Below are positions 24,940-31,491 of a DNA stretch of 43,778 nucleotides, in pieces; positions within the stretch are counted from its first letter, which is position 1; each line of letters opens with the position of its first letter. The notes beneath the pieces were generated by a model. That model worked only from the letters and a program-made list of their open reading frames with translations, searched no databases and was not told the origin of the DNA. The position numbers were made by a program, and so were the translations under genes. The DNA is taken from assembly GCA_050251635.1 (NCBI GenBank), contig JBFWML010000015.1:1-43778 (forward strand), written 5' to 3'. This DNA is from JBFWML01 sp050251635 (lineage in GTDB: Bacteria; Campylobacterota; Campylobacteria; Campylobacterales; SZUA-545).

Positions 24940-26738
24940 TGAAGCTTCGGCTGCTGGTTTTGCTTTTCGCCATGGTTTGGACGGCGTTGATCGGCCGGGT
25001 TTATTACCTCTCCGTTCAGCAAAGCTCCCACTATGAAAAACTCGCCCTGCGCAACACCGTCAAAACCGAGCCGCTTTTGCCGGTGCGCGGAACCATCTAC
25101 GATCGTAACGGCCATCCGCTGGCCGTGAACCGTTTGGGTTTTTCCATTTCGCTCACGCCGCACTTAAGCCACCGATCGGATCAGCGCGAACTGGATGAGG
25201 TGCTGGCCTTTATCGCACAGGTTTTTCCCGATCTGGAAAAGAGCGAAACCCTCAAGGAGCGGTACGCCAAGCTCGACTCCTTTTACAGCCACGACCCCGT
25301 GGAGCTGGTTCCCTTTGTGCCCTATGAGTCGATTCTGCCCTATTTTACGCGGCTGAGTTTGCACCCCCATGTCAATATCGCCCCCACCACCCTGCGGCAC
25401 TACCCCAACGGCAATGTTGCATCCCACGTGCTCGGCTATGTCTCCAGAGCCGATCGGCGCGATGCGCAGATTGACGCCACGAGCCGCACGATCGGCTTTT
25501 ACGGGCGCGCCGGAGTGGAGCGTTTTTATAACGAAGCTTTACAGGGCGAGCTGGGCAGCCGCACCTATCAGGTGACCGCCTTTAACCGCGAGATTGAAGA
25601 GATTGAGCGGATCGAACCCAGCCAACGGCAGGATATGGTGCTGCATCTGGATATCCGCCTTCAGCGCCATGTTCACGAACTGTTTAACTCCCAGGGCAAA
25701 TCGGGCGTCGCGCTGGTGATGGAGCTGGAAACGGGCGGGCTTTTGGCGGCGGGCAGCTACCCCGAGTACGACAACAACAAGTTTGTGACCGGCATCAGCG
25801 CCGACGAGTGGAAGGCGATGATTGAGGATTTCAACCACCCCTTTATCAACAAGATGGCCAACAGCCTCTATCCGCCCGGCTCGGTCATCAAGCCCACGGT
25901 GGGCTTGGCCTTTATGGAATCGGGATTGATGAACCCTTCGAGCGAATTTAACTGCAACGGCGCTTTCCCCTTTGGCGGCCGGGATTTTCGCTGCTGGAAA
26001 AAGGAGGGTCACGGGGATGTCAACCTGCGCAAATCCATCCGCGAAAGCTGCGACGTTTACTACTACCGCGGTAGCCATCTGGTGGGGATCGACGCGCTTT
26101 CAAAAAAACTGAGCGAACACGGCTTTGGCGTCAAAACCGGTATCGATCTGCCCAATGAATTCGTGGGTATCGTACCCAGCCGCGAATGGAAAATGGAACG
26201 CTACAACAAGCGGTGGTTTACGGGCGAGACGCTCATTACGTCGATCGGGCAAGGCAGTTTTCTCTCAACGCCCCTGCAGGCGCTTACCAATACCTCTTTG
26301 CTGGCTTCGGGCCGCTTGATGTCTCCGCGTCTGGTTAAGAGCGTGCGCGACGAACCGGTGCCCGCCGAGTGGACTGAACCCTTCAGCGACTCCGATCGCT
26401 ACTATATTGACGAGGTGCGCAAGGGGATGGACGATGTGGCCCAAGCGCCCCACGGCACCGCCTTGCGGGCCTTTAGCTACGTGCCGGTGCGGGTTGCGGG
26501 CAAAACGGGAACGGCGCAGGTGATTTCGATTCCTCAGGATGAGAAGGAGCGCATGAGCGAAAGCGAGCTGGAGTACCGCTCGCGCTCGCACGCCTGGTTT
26601 ATCGGTTACGCGCCCTCCAACAAGCCCCGCTATGCGGTGACCGTGCTGGTTGAGCACGGCATGAGCGGCGGCGGGGTCGCCGCGCCCGTGGCGGCTCAGA
26701 TTTTTCGCAAGATGCATGATCTGGGCTATTTTAAATAG
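24936..26738 (+). CDS. mrdA: Penicillin-binding protein 2 (elongasome transpeptidase)
   Basis: PBP2 is the class B transpeptidase that cross-links side-wall peptidoglycan with RodA and MreB. The 600-residue protein has one N-terminal transmembrane helix, the dimerisation/pedestal domain starting at LPVRGTIYDRNGHPLAVN, and the transpeptidase domain. The active serine is in PPGSVIKP (SxxK), the second motif is SCD within IRESCDVYYYRG, and the third is KTGTAQV. All three catalytic motifs are intact. It ends the envelope run that begins at lptC and converges on ybeY with only 12 bases between. Confidence 0.96.
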   Translation: MMKLRLLVLLFAMVWTALIGRVYYLSVQQSSHYEKLALRNTVKTEPLLPVRGTIYDRNGHPLAVNRLGFSISLTPHLSHRSDQRELDEVLAFIAQVFPDLEKSETLKERYAKLDSFYSHDPVELVPFVPYESILPYFTRLSLHPHVNIAPTTLRHYPNGNVASHVLGYVSRADRRDAQIDATSRTIGFYGRAGVERFYNEALQGELGSRTYQVTAFNREIEEIERIEPSQRQDMVLHLDIRLQRHVHELFNSQGKSGVALVMELETGGLLAAGSYPEYDNNKFVTGISADEWKAMIEDFNHPFINKMANSLYPPGSVIKPTVGLAFMESGLMNPSSEFNCNGAFPFGGRDFRCWKKEGHGDVNLRKSIRESCDVYYYRGSHLVGIDALSKKLSEHGFGVKTGIDLPNEFVGIVPSREWKMERYNKRWFTGETLITSIGQGSFLSTPLQALTNTSLLASGRLMSPRLVKSVRDEPVPAEWTEPFSDSDRYYIDEVRKGMDDVAQAPHGTALRAFSYVPVRVAGKTGTAQVISIPQDEKERMSESELEYRSRSHAWFIGYAPSNKPRYAVTVLVEHGMSGGGVAAPVAAQIFRKMHDLGYFK

Positions 26739-26750
26739 CCAATCAGCGTC

Positions 26751-27161
26751 TTAGCGCTCCGTCAGTCCGAGGGGCAGGTTGAACTGCCGGCGCAGTCTGG
26801 ACTCTTCGGCGGCCATCTCGCCTTGATCGCATTCGTGATCAAATCCCTTCAGGTGCAGCAAACCGTGCAGAAACAAAACGGCAATTTCTGATTCGATCGG
26901 ATGACCCATCTCCTCGGCCTGCCGCCGGGCGGTATCGACGGAGATAATGATTGAGCCCAGCGGCGCGCCGGGGAAGGGTTCAAGGGGAAAGCTGAGCACA
27001 TCGGTGGGCTTGTCCAGCCCCCGGTGTTCGAGATTGAGCTCGCGGATGGTTTCGTCATCGACCAGGATGGTCTCGACACTTTCAGGCGTCAGGGCCGAAG
27101 CGATGGCGTCCAGCAAGGCGGGTTCATAGGGGAAGTCGGTGGTGTTGTCGTAGTCGATCAT
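26751..27161 (-). CDS. ybeY: Endoribonuclease YbeY (rRNA maturation factor)
   Basis: YbeY is a zinc-dependent endoribonuclease in 16S rRNA 3'-end maturation and ribosome quality control. The 136-residue protein carries the family signature HGLLHLKGFDH with three zinc-binding histidines, and the DVLSFPLE strand before it. The ATG at 27161 gives the conserved N-terminal length. Only six bases separate it from a TATAAT box (27168-27173) and no ribosome site is present, so the mRNA is predicted to be leaderless. It diverges from the UDG-like gene with almost mirror-image promoters. Confidence 0.93.
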   Translation of the reverse strand: MIDYDNTTDFPYEPALLDAIASALTPESVETILVDDETIRELNLEHRGLDKPTDVLSFPLEPFPGAPLGSIIISVDTARRQAEEMGHPIESEIAVLFLHGLLHLKGFDHECDQGEMAAEESRLRRQFNLPLGLTER

Positions 27162-27167
27162 GGGCGA

Positions 27168-27173
27168 ATTATA
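27168..27173 (-). promoter_or_regulatory. -10 box of ybeY (leaderless)
   Basis: A perfect TATAAT on the minus strand followed by TCGCCC and then the start codon at 27161. Transcription would start at or next to the A of the ATG. Confidence 0.6.
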
Positions 27174-27185
27174 GCTCAGGCCCAG

Positions 27186-27191
27186 TAGAAT
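27186..27191 (+). promoter_or_regulatory. -10 box of the UDG-like gene (leaderless)
   Basis: TAGAAT followed by GCGGGCC and then the ATG at 27199, with no ribosome site. The divergent ybeY -10 ends 12 bases away, so both RNA polymerases would compete for the same DNA. Confidence 0.55.
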
Positions 27192-27198
27192 GCGGGCC

Positions 27199-27867
27199 AT
27201 GGAACACCGCTTGGCCCGACTCAAAACCCTCTCGACGCTTTACCGGATGAAACGGCTGGGGCTTGTCTATCACGAGCCCGTCAAGCCCGCAGCTTTAGTT
27301 GAGCCGATGCCCGAAGACCCCGCACGGTTTGAGGCGATGGTGCGAAACTGCCATCTGTGCGAACTCTCCAAACGCCGCAAGCACGCCCTAAGCGGCGTCG
27401 GCACGGGGGAGTCGGGGGTGATGGTGGTGATTGATGCGCCCTCGGCTGCGGAAGATGCCTCGGGCCGTTGGTATGAGGGACGTTCGGGCGAATTGCTCGG
27501 CAAGATGATCGAAGGGGGGTTGGGCCTGCCTTTGGCTTCGGTCTATTTGACCGCCGCGCTTAAATGCCATCCGGCCGGACGTGCGCCGCAGGGGGCGATG
27601 GCCCAGTGCCGGTCCTATTTGGCCGCCGAGCTGGAGAGGGTGACGCCCAAGGTCGTGCTGGCGCTGGGGCAGGGGGCCTTTGAGGCGTTGACCGAAGCGG
27701 CGCAACCTGTTTCTGCGGCACGGGGGCGCAGTTGGCCCATTCCCATTGCGACAACGCGGGCGGTGGCGGTGGCCAGTTTTAGCCCCGCCTATCTGCTGCT
27801 GAATCCATCGTCAAAGAAAGAGGCGCTCGAAGATTTGCGCCTCGCGCTTAAAATAGCCGGTAGATAA
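27199..27867 (+). CDS. Uracil-DNA glycosylase-like protein (family 4/5 type, degenerate motifs)
   Basis: The 222-residue protein has the fold landmarks of [4Fe-4S] uracil-DNA glycosylases. The four cluster cysteines are present: Cys51 and Cys54 (CHLC), Cys123 (LKCHP) and Cys137 (AQCRSYL). PKVVLALGQGA is the usual strand before the last motif. The catalytic places differ from active enzymes: the GEAPG motif is IDAPS at residues 78-82, and the conserved His of the HPxxLL motif is Ser195 (FSPAYLL). It may have a different target, a structural role, or little activity. It overlaps the 3' end of convergent tonB by 20 bases. Confidence 0.8.
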   Translation: MEHRLARLKTLSTLYRMKRLGLVYHEPVKPAALVEPMPEDPARFEAMVRNCHLCELSKRRKHALSGVGTGESGVMVVIDAPSAAEDASGRWYEGRSGELLGKMIEGGLGLPLASVYLTAALKCHPAGRAPQGAMAQCRSYLAAELERVTPKVVLALGQGAFEALTEAAQPVSAARGRSWPIPIATTRAVAVASFSPAYLLLNPSSKKEALEDLRLALKIAGR

Positions 27868-28570
27868 CCCGCATCCGAACCCGCACGGGCTCCTTGGGGC
27901 GGGGGTAGTCCTTGTGGGCGATCTGCACCGTGTGAACGGCGTTGTCGTCAAGCAGACTGTAGCCCGAACTTTTAATAATCTCGATCGGCGTAATATCGCC
28001 GTCGGGCAGCAGCGTAAAGGCCACCACCGTTTCCCCCGACATTCGCAACTGTCCCGCCAACGCCGGATAGCGCAAGTAGCCTTGGGTAATCACGCCGATC
28101 GGACCCAGCTGGTTTTCTAAAAATCTCCGCTCCTCCTCGGTCAGTTCAAGCAGCATCACTCCGTAGAGATCGCCCAGTTCGGTGGCGGGAATCAGGCTGT
28201 CGGTTTTCTCGATCGGCGTATCGGCCGGGGGCGGCGCGACGGGAGCGAAGGCGGCGCTGAGCTCTTCGGGGGTGAGCACTTGCGCGGGGGCGGTGCGCCC
28301 TTCATGCTCTTCGGGTTCGATCGGGGCAGGTTCCTGCGCGGTTGCGGCAGCGGGCGGCGAGGGCGGCCGCGTCTGTGCGGACGGCTTTTGTTCGGTTGCA
28401 ACGATGGCGGGGCGGGGGGGTTGAAGAATCGAACCGAGCGGGATAAGCCGTTCATCGTTTTGTTTTTTGGGCGTAACGGCCCACTCTTTTTGAAGGTGCA
28501 GCATCGTTAGGAGCAGGGGCAGGTAGAGCGCGAGGGCGATCCAAAAAGCCTTGAGTCCGTATCTGGGCAA
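27848..28570 (-). CDS. tonB: TonB-family energy transducer
   Basis: TonB transmits proton-motive force from ExbBD to outer-membrane receptors for iron chelates and vitamin B12. The 240-residue protein has one N-terminal membrane anchor (about 7-23), a long Pro/Ala/Glu-rich periplasmic spacer (30-130), and a C-terminal TonB domain with YLRYPALAGQLRMSGETVVAFTLLPDG-type strands ending in VRMRVIYRLF. The start is TTG at 28570 with AAGGAA upstream. exbB and exbD are not in the window. It diverges from nrdB. Confidence 0.9.
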   Translation of the reverse strand: MPRYGLKAFWIALALYLPLLLTMLHLQKEWAVTPKKQNDERLIPLGSILQPPRPAIVATEQKPSAQTRPPSPPAAATAQEPAPIEPEEHEGRTAPAQVLTPEELSAAFAPVAPPPADTPIEKTDSLIPATELGDLYGVMLLELTEEERRFLENQLGPIGVITQGYLRYPALAGQLRMSGETVVAFTLLPDGDITPIEIIKSSGYSLLDDNAVHTVQIAHKDYPRPKEPVRVRMRVIYRLF

Positions 28571-28595
28571 GCGGTTTCCTTCTTTTGAGGGGGTG

Positions 28596-28601
28596 ATTCT
28601 A
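28596..28601 (-). promoter_or_regulatory. -10 box of tonB
   Basis: TAGAAT followed by CACCCCC on the minus strand, 25 bases before the TTG start. No clear Fur box was recognised. Confidence 0.5.
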
Positions 28602-28642
28602 CTCGTTGGGTGTTTAACTGAGGAGCCTTTTACTTCCGGTGT

Positions 28643-28650
28643 TATAAAAT
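28643..28650 (+). promoter_or_regulatory. -10 box of nrdB
   Basis: TATAAAAT followed by CCCCGG, about 33 bases before the nrdB ATG. The leader holds TAGGAAT as a weak ribosome site. Confidence 0.5.
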
Positions 28651-28682
28651 CCCCGGTTCATTACACAATAGGAATACGCCCG

Positions 28683-29705
28683 ATGAGCACCCGCAAGAAA
28701 ATTTACAATCCGTTATCCAAAGAGAGCGTCGACGAGCGCAAAATCATCGGCGGCAACCCCACGGGCCTTGTGGAGCTGACCAAAGTCAAGTATCAGTGGG
28801 CGATCAACTTGTGGGATTTGATGCTGGCCAATACGTGGTTTCCCAAGGAGGTCGATATGACCCAGGACGCCAAGGATTACAAACTGCTCTCCGCCGAAGA
28901 GAAACGGATGTACGATCTGGTGCTCAGCCAGCTGATTTTTATGGATTCGATCCAAACCAACCAGCTTCAGGATAATATCAACCCCTTTATCACCGCGCCC
29001 GAGGTCAACGTGCTGCTGGCCCGCCAGAGTTTTGAAGAGGCGCTACACTCCTCCAGCTACGCGGTGATGGTCGAAAGTATCAGCGAAAACACCGAAGAGA
29101 TCTACGACATGTGGCGCAAGGACGCCATTTTGTACAAGAAAAACAGCTATATCGCCGCCGTGTACGACGAGCTGGTCAGCAACCCCAGCGACGAGATGAA
29201 GCTCTTGGCGATGTTCGCGGTGCAGATTTTGGAGGGCATCTACTTTTACAGCGGCTTTACCGCCATGTACACGCTGGCCCGCGCGGGCAAAATGCTGGGC
29301 AGCGCGCAGATGATCCGCTTTATTCAGCGCGACGAAATCAGCCATCTGCTGGTGTTTCAGAACATGATCAACACCGTGCGCAAAGAGCGCCCCGAACTCT
29401 TTACCAAGGAGCTTGAGGATCGCGTGTATAAGATGTTTGACGAAGCCACGCGGCTGGAGATCGAATGGGGTCAGCATATCTCCAACAACAATATTCTGGG
29501 TTTTACCGACGAAATTATCGACGAATACATCAAATACCTCTGCGACGGACGGCTTAAGGCGGTGCAGATGAAACCGCTCTACAACGCCCAGCACCCGATC
29601 AAATGGGTTGATAAGTTCAGCCAGTTCAACGAACAAAAATCCAACTTCTTCGAAGCCACGGTCAGCAACTACTCCAAGGGCAGCCTGAGTTTTGATGACT
29701 TTTAA
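28683..29705 (+). CDS. nrdB: Class Ia ribonucleotide reductase, beta subunit
   Basis: NrdB carries the diiron-tyrosyl radical that NrdA uses to reduce ribonucleotides. The 340-residue protein begins MSTRKKIYNPLSKESVDE. Diiron ligands are seen in SFEEALHSSSY (Glu and His, with the radical-site Tyr nearby) and RDEISHLL (Glu and His). The C-terminus ends SFDDF, the acidic-hydrophobic tail that docks into NrdA. The ATG at 28683 is chosen for the conserved start; a frame back to 28551 would cross the promoter. nrdA is not adjacent, which is common in Campylobacterota. Confidence 0.96.
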   Translation: MSTRKKIYNPLSKESVDERKIIGGNPTGLVELTKVKYQWAINLWDLMLANTWFPKEVDMTQDAKDYKLLSAEEKRMYDLVLSQLIFMDSIQTNQLQDNINPFITAPEVNVLLARQSFEEALHSSSYAVMVESISENTEEIYDMWRKDAILYKKNSYIAAVYDELVSNPSDEMKLLAMFAVQILEGIYFYSGFTAMYTLARAGKMLGSAQMIRFIQRDEISHLLVFQNMINTVRKERPELFTKELEDRVYKMFDEATRLEIEWGQHISNNNILGFTDEIIDEYIKYLCDGRLKAVQMKPLYNAQHPIKWVDKFSQFNEQKSNFFEATVSNYSKGSLSFDDF

Positions 29706-29726
29706 AAAATATAAAGATGCCCTCTA

Positions 29727-29954
29727 GTGCCCACGCTGTTGGTTGAAGAGGGGTTCAAGTTCTTCTTTTATGCCAACGAGCATGAACCGATGCATGTTCA
29801 TGTGATGAAGGGTGACGGCTTTGCCAAAATTGAACTAAAAAGTTTTAGGATCGTTCAAAATTACCTAAAGCCGAAAGAGCTCAAAAGAGCATTGGCAATT
29901 ATGCGAACGCATCAGCTTGACTTTGAAAGGGCGTGGCATGAGTGGTTTGATTAA
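29727..29954 (+). CDS. DUF4160 domain protein
   Basis: A 75-residue protein opening MPTLLVEEGFKFFFYANEHE, with HVHVMKGDGFAKIEL and ending ERAWHEWF. This is the DUF4160 pattern (FYxNEHxPxHVHV), a family usually found next to DUF2442 genes and suspected, without proof known to me, to form toxin-antitoxin-like pairs. GTG start at 29727; the DUF2442 gene overlaps its end by 17 bases. It is visibly richer in A/T than its neighbours, which points to recent transfer. Its biochemical role is unknown. Confidence 0.85.
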   Translation: MPTLLVEEGFKFFFYANEHEPMHVHVMKGDGFAKIELKSFRIVQNYLKPKELKRALAIMRTHQLDFERAWHEWFD

Positions 29955-30180
29955 GGGCCAAGAGGTTCATTTTGACGAAGCCTATCTCCATGTTAAACTG
30001 GAAGACGGGCGGATTATCTCCACACCGCTTGCGTGGTACACTCCGCTGCAAAACGCAACGATCGCGCAACTGAAGGAGTACCGTTTTATCTGCATGAATA
30101 CGGGTATTGAGTGGCCGGCGCTGGATTATCAGCTTAATATCGAAAGCATGCTGGCGGCCAGAGGGGCGGTGGCGGCTTAA
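29938..30180 (+). CDS. DUF2442 domain protein
   Basis: An 80-residue protein, MSGLIKGQEVHFDEAYLHV, with LEDGRIISTPLAWYTPL, the DUF2442 signature in which a strand pair is followed by P-L-x-W-Y/F-P-x-L. Members often sit beside DUF4160 genes as here, and some carry a fused DNA-binding helix-turn-helix; this one has none. The ATG at 29938 follows GGGCGTGGC, a weak ribosome site, within the DUF4160 gene, so translation is probably coupled. A 35-codon open frame follows after two bases. Function is unknown. Confidence 0.85.
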   Translation: MSGLIKGQEVHFDEAYLHVKLEDGRIISTPLAWYTPLQNATIAQLKEYRFICMNTGIEWPALDYQLNIESMLAARGAVAA

Positions 30181-30182
30181 AA

Positions 30183-30290
30183 ATGGCGCTCAATCTTTAC
30201 TGGCTTTGCCAACCGCTTCACCAGTTCTGCCAAACGAGCGATCCAAGGCCCAACGACTGGGACTTTCAGGAATCCGAAGAGGAGCGCTAA
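30183..30290 (+). CDS. Possible 35-residue protein after DUF2442
   Basis: An open frame of 35 codons that starts two bases after the DUF2442 stop and reads MALNLYWLCQPLHQFCQ, then an acidic end (NDWDFQESEEER). It has two Cys six residues apart and looks like real codon use rather than noise, but there is no good ribosome site; translation could depend on re-initiation after DUF2442. I recognise no family. It could be the third member of the cassette, or the tail of a decayed gene. Confidence 0.35.
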   Translation: MALNLYWLCQPLHQFCQTSDPRPNDWDFQESEEER

Positions 30291-30302
30291 CCGCCCCTTT
30301 GC

Positions 30303-30308
30303 TACAAT
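30303..30308 (+). promoter_or_regulatory. -10 box of the second DHH gene
   Basis: TACAAT followed by CGCCCC, between two copies of CGCCCCTTTG (30292-30301 and 30309-30318). The transcript would begin with the hairpin at 30310-30329. Confidence 0.5.
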
Positions 30309-30309
30309 C

Positions 30310-30329
30310 GCCCCTTTGATTAAAGGGGC
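30310..30329 (+). promoter_or_regulatory. Hairpin covering the ribosome site of the second DHH gene
   Basis: A perfect 8-bp stem GCCCCTTT/AAAGGGGC with loop GATT. The AAGGGG ribosome site of the gene lies in the 3' arm, four bases from the ATG at 30333, so the folded form would block translation. Confidence 0.5.
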
Positions 30330-30332
30330 TTG

Positions 30333-31391
30333 ATGCGCGTTTTTCACCTTTCCCATACCGATCTTGACGGTTACAGCTGTCAGTTAATCACCCGCCGATT
30401 TTTTGAATCCGTTCACTGCTACAACTCCGGCTACGGCCCCGAAGTGACCGCCAAGCTAGGTCAGATCGAAGAGCATATGGGCCGTTTCTCCGCCAAGGAG
30501 GAGAAGCTGCTTTTAATCACCGATCTCAACATCACCAAAGACGAATGCAAACTGGTGGAGAAGATGCGGGAGCGGCTGGGGTTTTTGGGCCATAAAATCA
30601 CCGTGCAACTGCTCGATCACCACAAAAGCGGCGAGGCGCAGGCTAAAGAGTTTGCGTGGTACCTGCTTGACTGCGATCGCAGCGCCACCAAAATCACCTA
30701 CGACTGGTGCTGTGAACAAAAAAGCGATCACGAAGCGGCCAAAGACGCGGTTTTGAACGAATACGTCCAGTGCGTTAACGCCTATGATATTTGGCTGACC
30801 GGCGAGAGTGAGCGTTTTGAATTTGGCAAGGTGCTTAACCGGCTGGTCATGGATTCGCGCGAGGTGAGCACCGTGCTGTTTACCGCCGAAGATACCGCCT
30901 ACCGCCACTTTGTGCTGCAGGAGGCATTTGCCTACATTGAAAACAACCGCTATATCGAGCTTGATGATCAGATTATCGCCATCAAAAAACGGTTTTTGAC
31001 CCAAGGGGGCGCGCACGACACGCTCGATAACTTAGCCGCCCGTTACGTGGTTGAACTTTTGGGCAAAAATCGTGATCGGCTCACCATCGAATACAAAGGT
31101 CAAAAAGGTCTGCTGACCTATCAGGCGGGCAATATTTCGGTGCTGGGCAACGCCTTTTTGAAGGCAAATCCCGACTATGACTTTTTTATGGATGTCAACC
31201 GAAACGGCAACGTCAGCCTGCGTGCCGACGGCAAGCTGGATGTGAGCGTCATGGCGGCCAAACTCTTTGGCGGCGGCGGCCATGCCAATGCTTCGGGCGG
31301 CCGGATTCAAGGTTTCAAAGAAATTTTCGTTTACGAGCAGCTCAAGGATCGCATCCGCGATCTGATTGCTAATTTGAACATAGGTTCATAA
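30333..31391 (+). CDS. DHH-family oligoribonuclease-like phosphoesterase (paralogue 2)
   Basis: A 352-residue DHH/DHHA1 protein. The metal-binding motifs are HTDLDGYSCQ near residue 8, LLITDLNITKD, and LLDHHKSG near residue 94. GGGGHANASGGR near the C-terminus is the DHHA1 substrate loop. The length and LSHTDLDGYSC start resemble the DHH oligoribonuclease (NrnB-like) type that finishes RNA decay in bacteria lacking Orn; that is inference. It differs from the shorter DHH protein at 6718-7647 and is unlikely to be a simple duplicate. The ATG at 30333 lies behind the hairpin described at 30310-30329. Confidence 0.85.
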   Translation: MRVFHLSHTDLDGYSCQLITRRFFESVHCYNSGYGPEVTAKLGQIEEHMGRFSAKEEKLLLITDLNITKDECKLVEKMRERLGFLGHKITVQLLDHHKSGEAQAKEFAWYLLDCDRSATKITYDWCCEQKSDHEAAKDAVLNEYVQCVNAYDIWLTGESERFEFGKVLNRLVMDSREVSTVLFTAEDTAYRHFVLQEAFAYIENNRYIELDDQIIAIKKRFLTQGGAHDTLDNLAARYVVELLGKNRDRLTIEYKGQKGLLTYQAGNISVLGNAFLKANPDYDFFMDVNRNGNVSLRADGKLDVSVMAAKLFGGGGHANASGGRIQGFKEIFVYEQLKDRIRDLIANLNIGS

Positions 31392-31423
31392 TTACCTTAG
31401 GCCTTCAAGTTAGATTCGATCGG

Positions 31424-31455
31424 CTCTACTCTTTTTAATTGCCAAAGGAGTAGAG
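31424..31455 (+). other. Hairpin in the DHH-ccoG gap
   Basis: CTCTACTC (31424-31431) pairs perfectly with GAGTAGAG (31448-31455), with TTT/AAA able to extend inward. No T-tract follows, so it is more likely a ccoG leader structure or a 3'-end hairpin than an intrinsic terminator. No TAnAAT-type promoter was recognised for ccoG in this 100-base gap. Confidence 0.4.
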
Positions 31456-31491
31456 TGCGCTCACTTTCATCTTCCCATTCAAAGGAATCCC

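Noticed and set aside
31397..31491. FNR-type operator upstream of ccoG
   Set aside because: No TTGAT-N4-ATCAA-like palindrome was found; only an unrelated CTCTACTC/GAGTAGAG hairpin is present.
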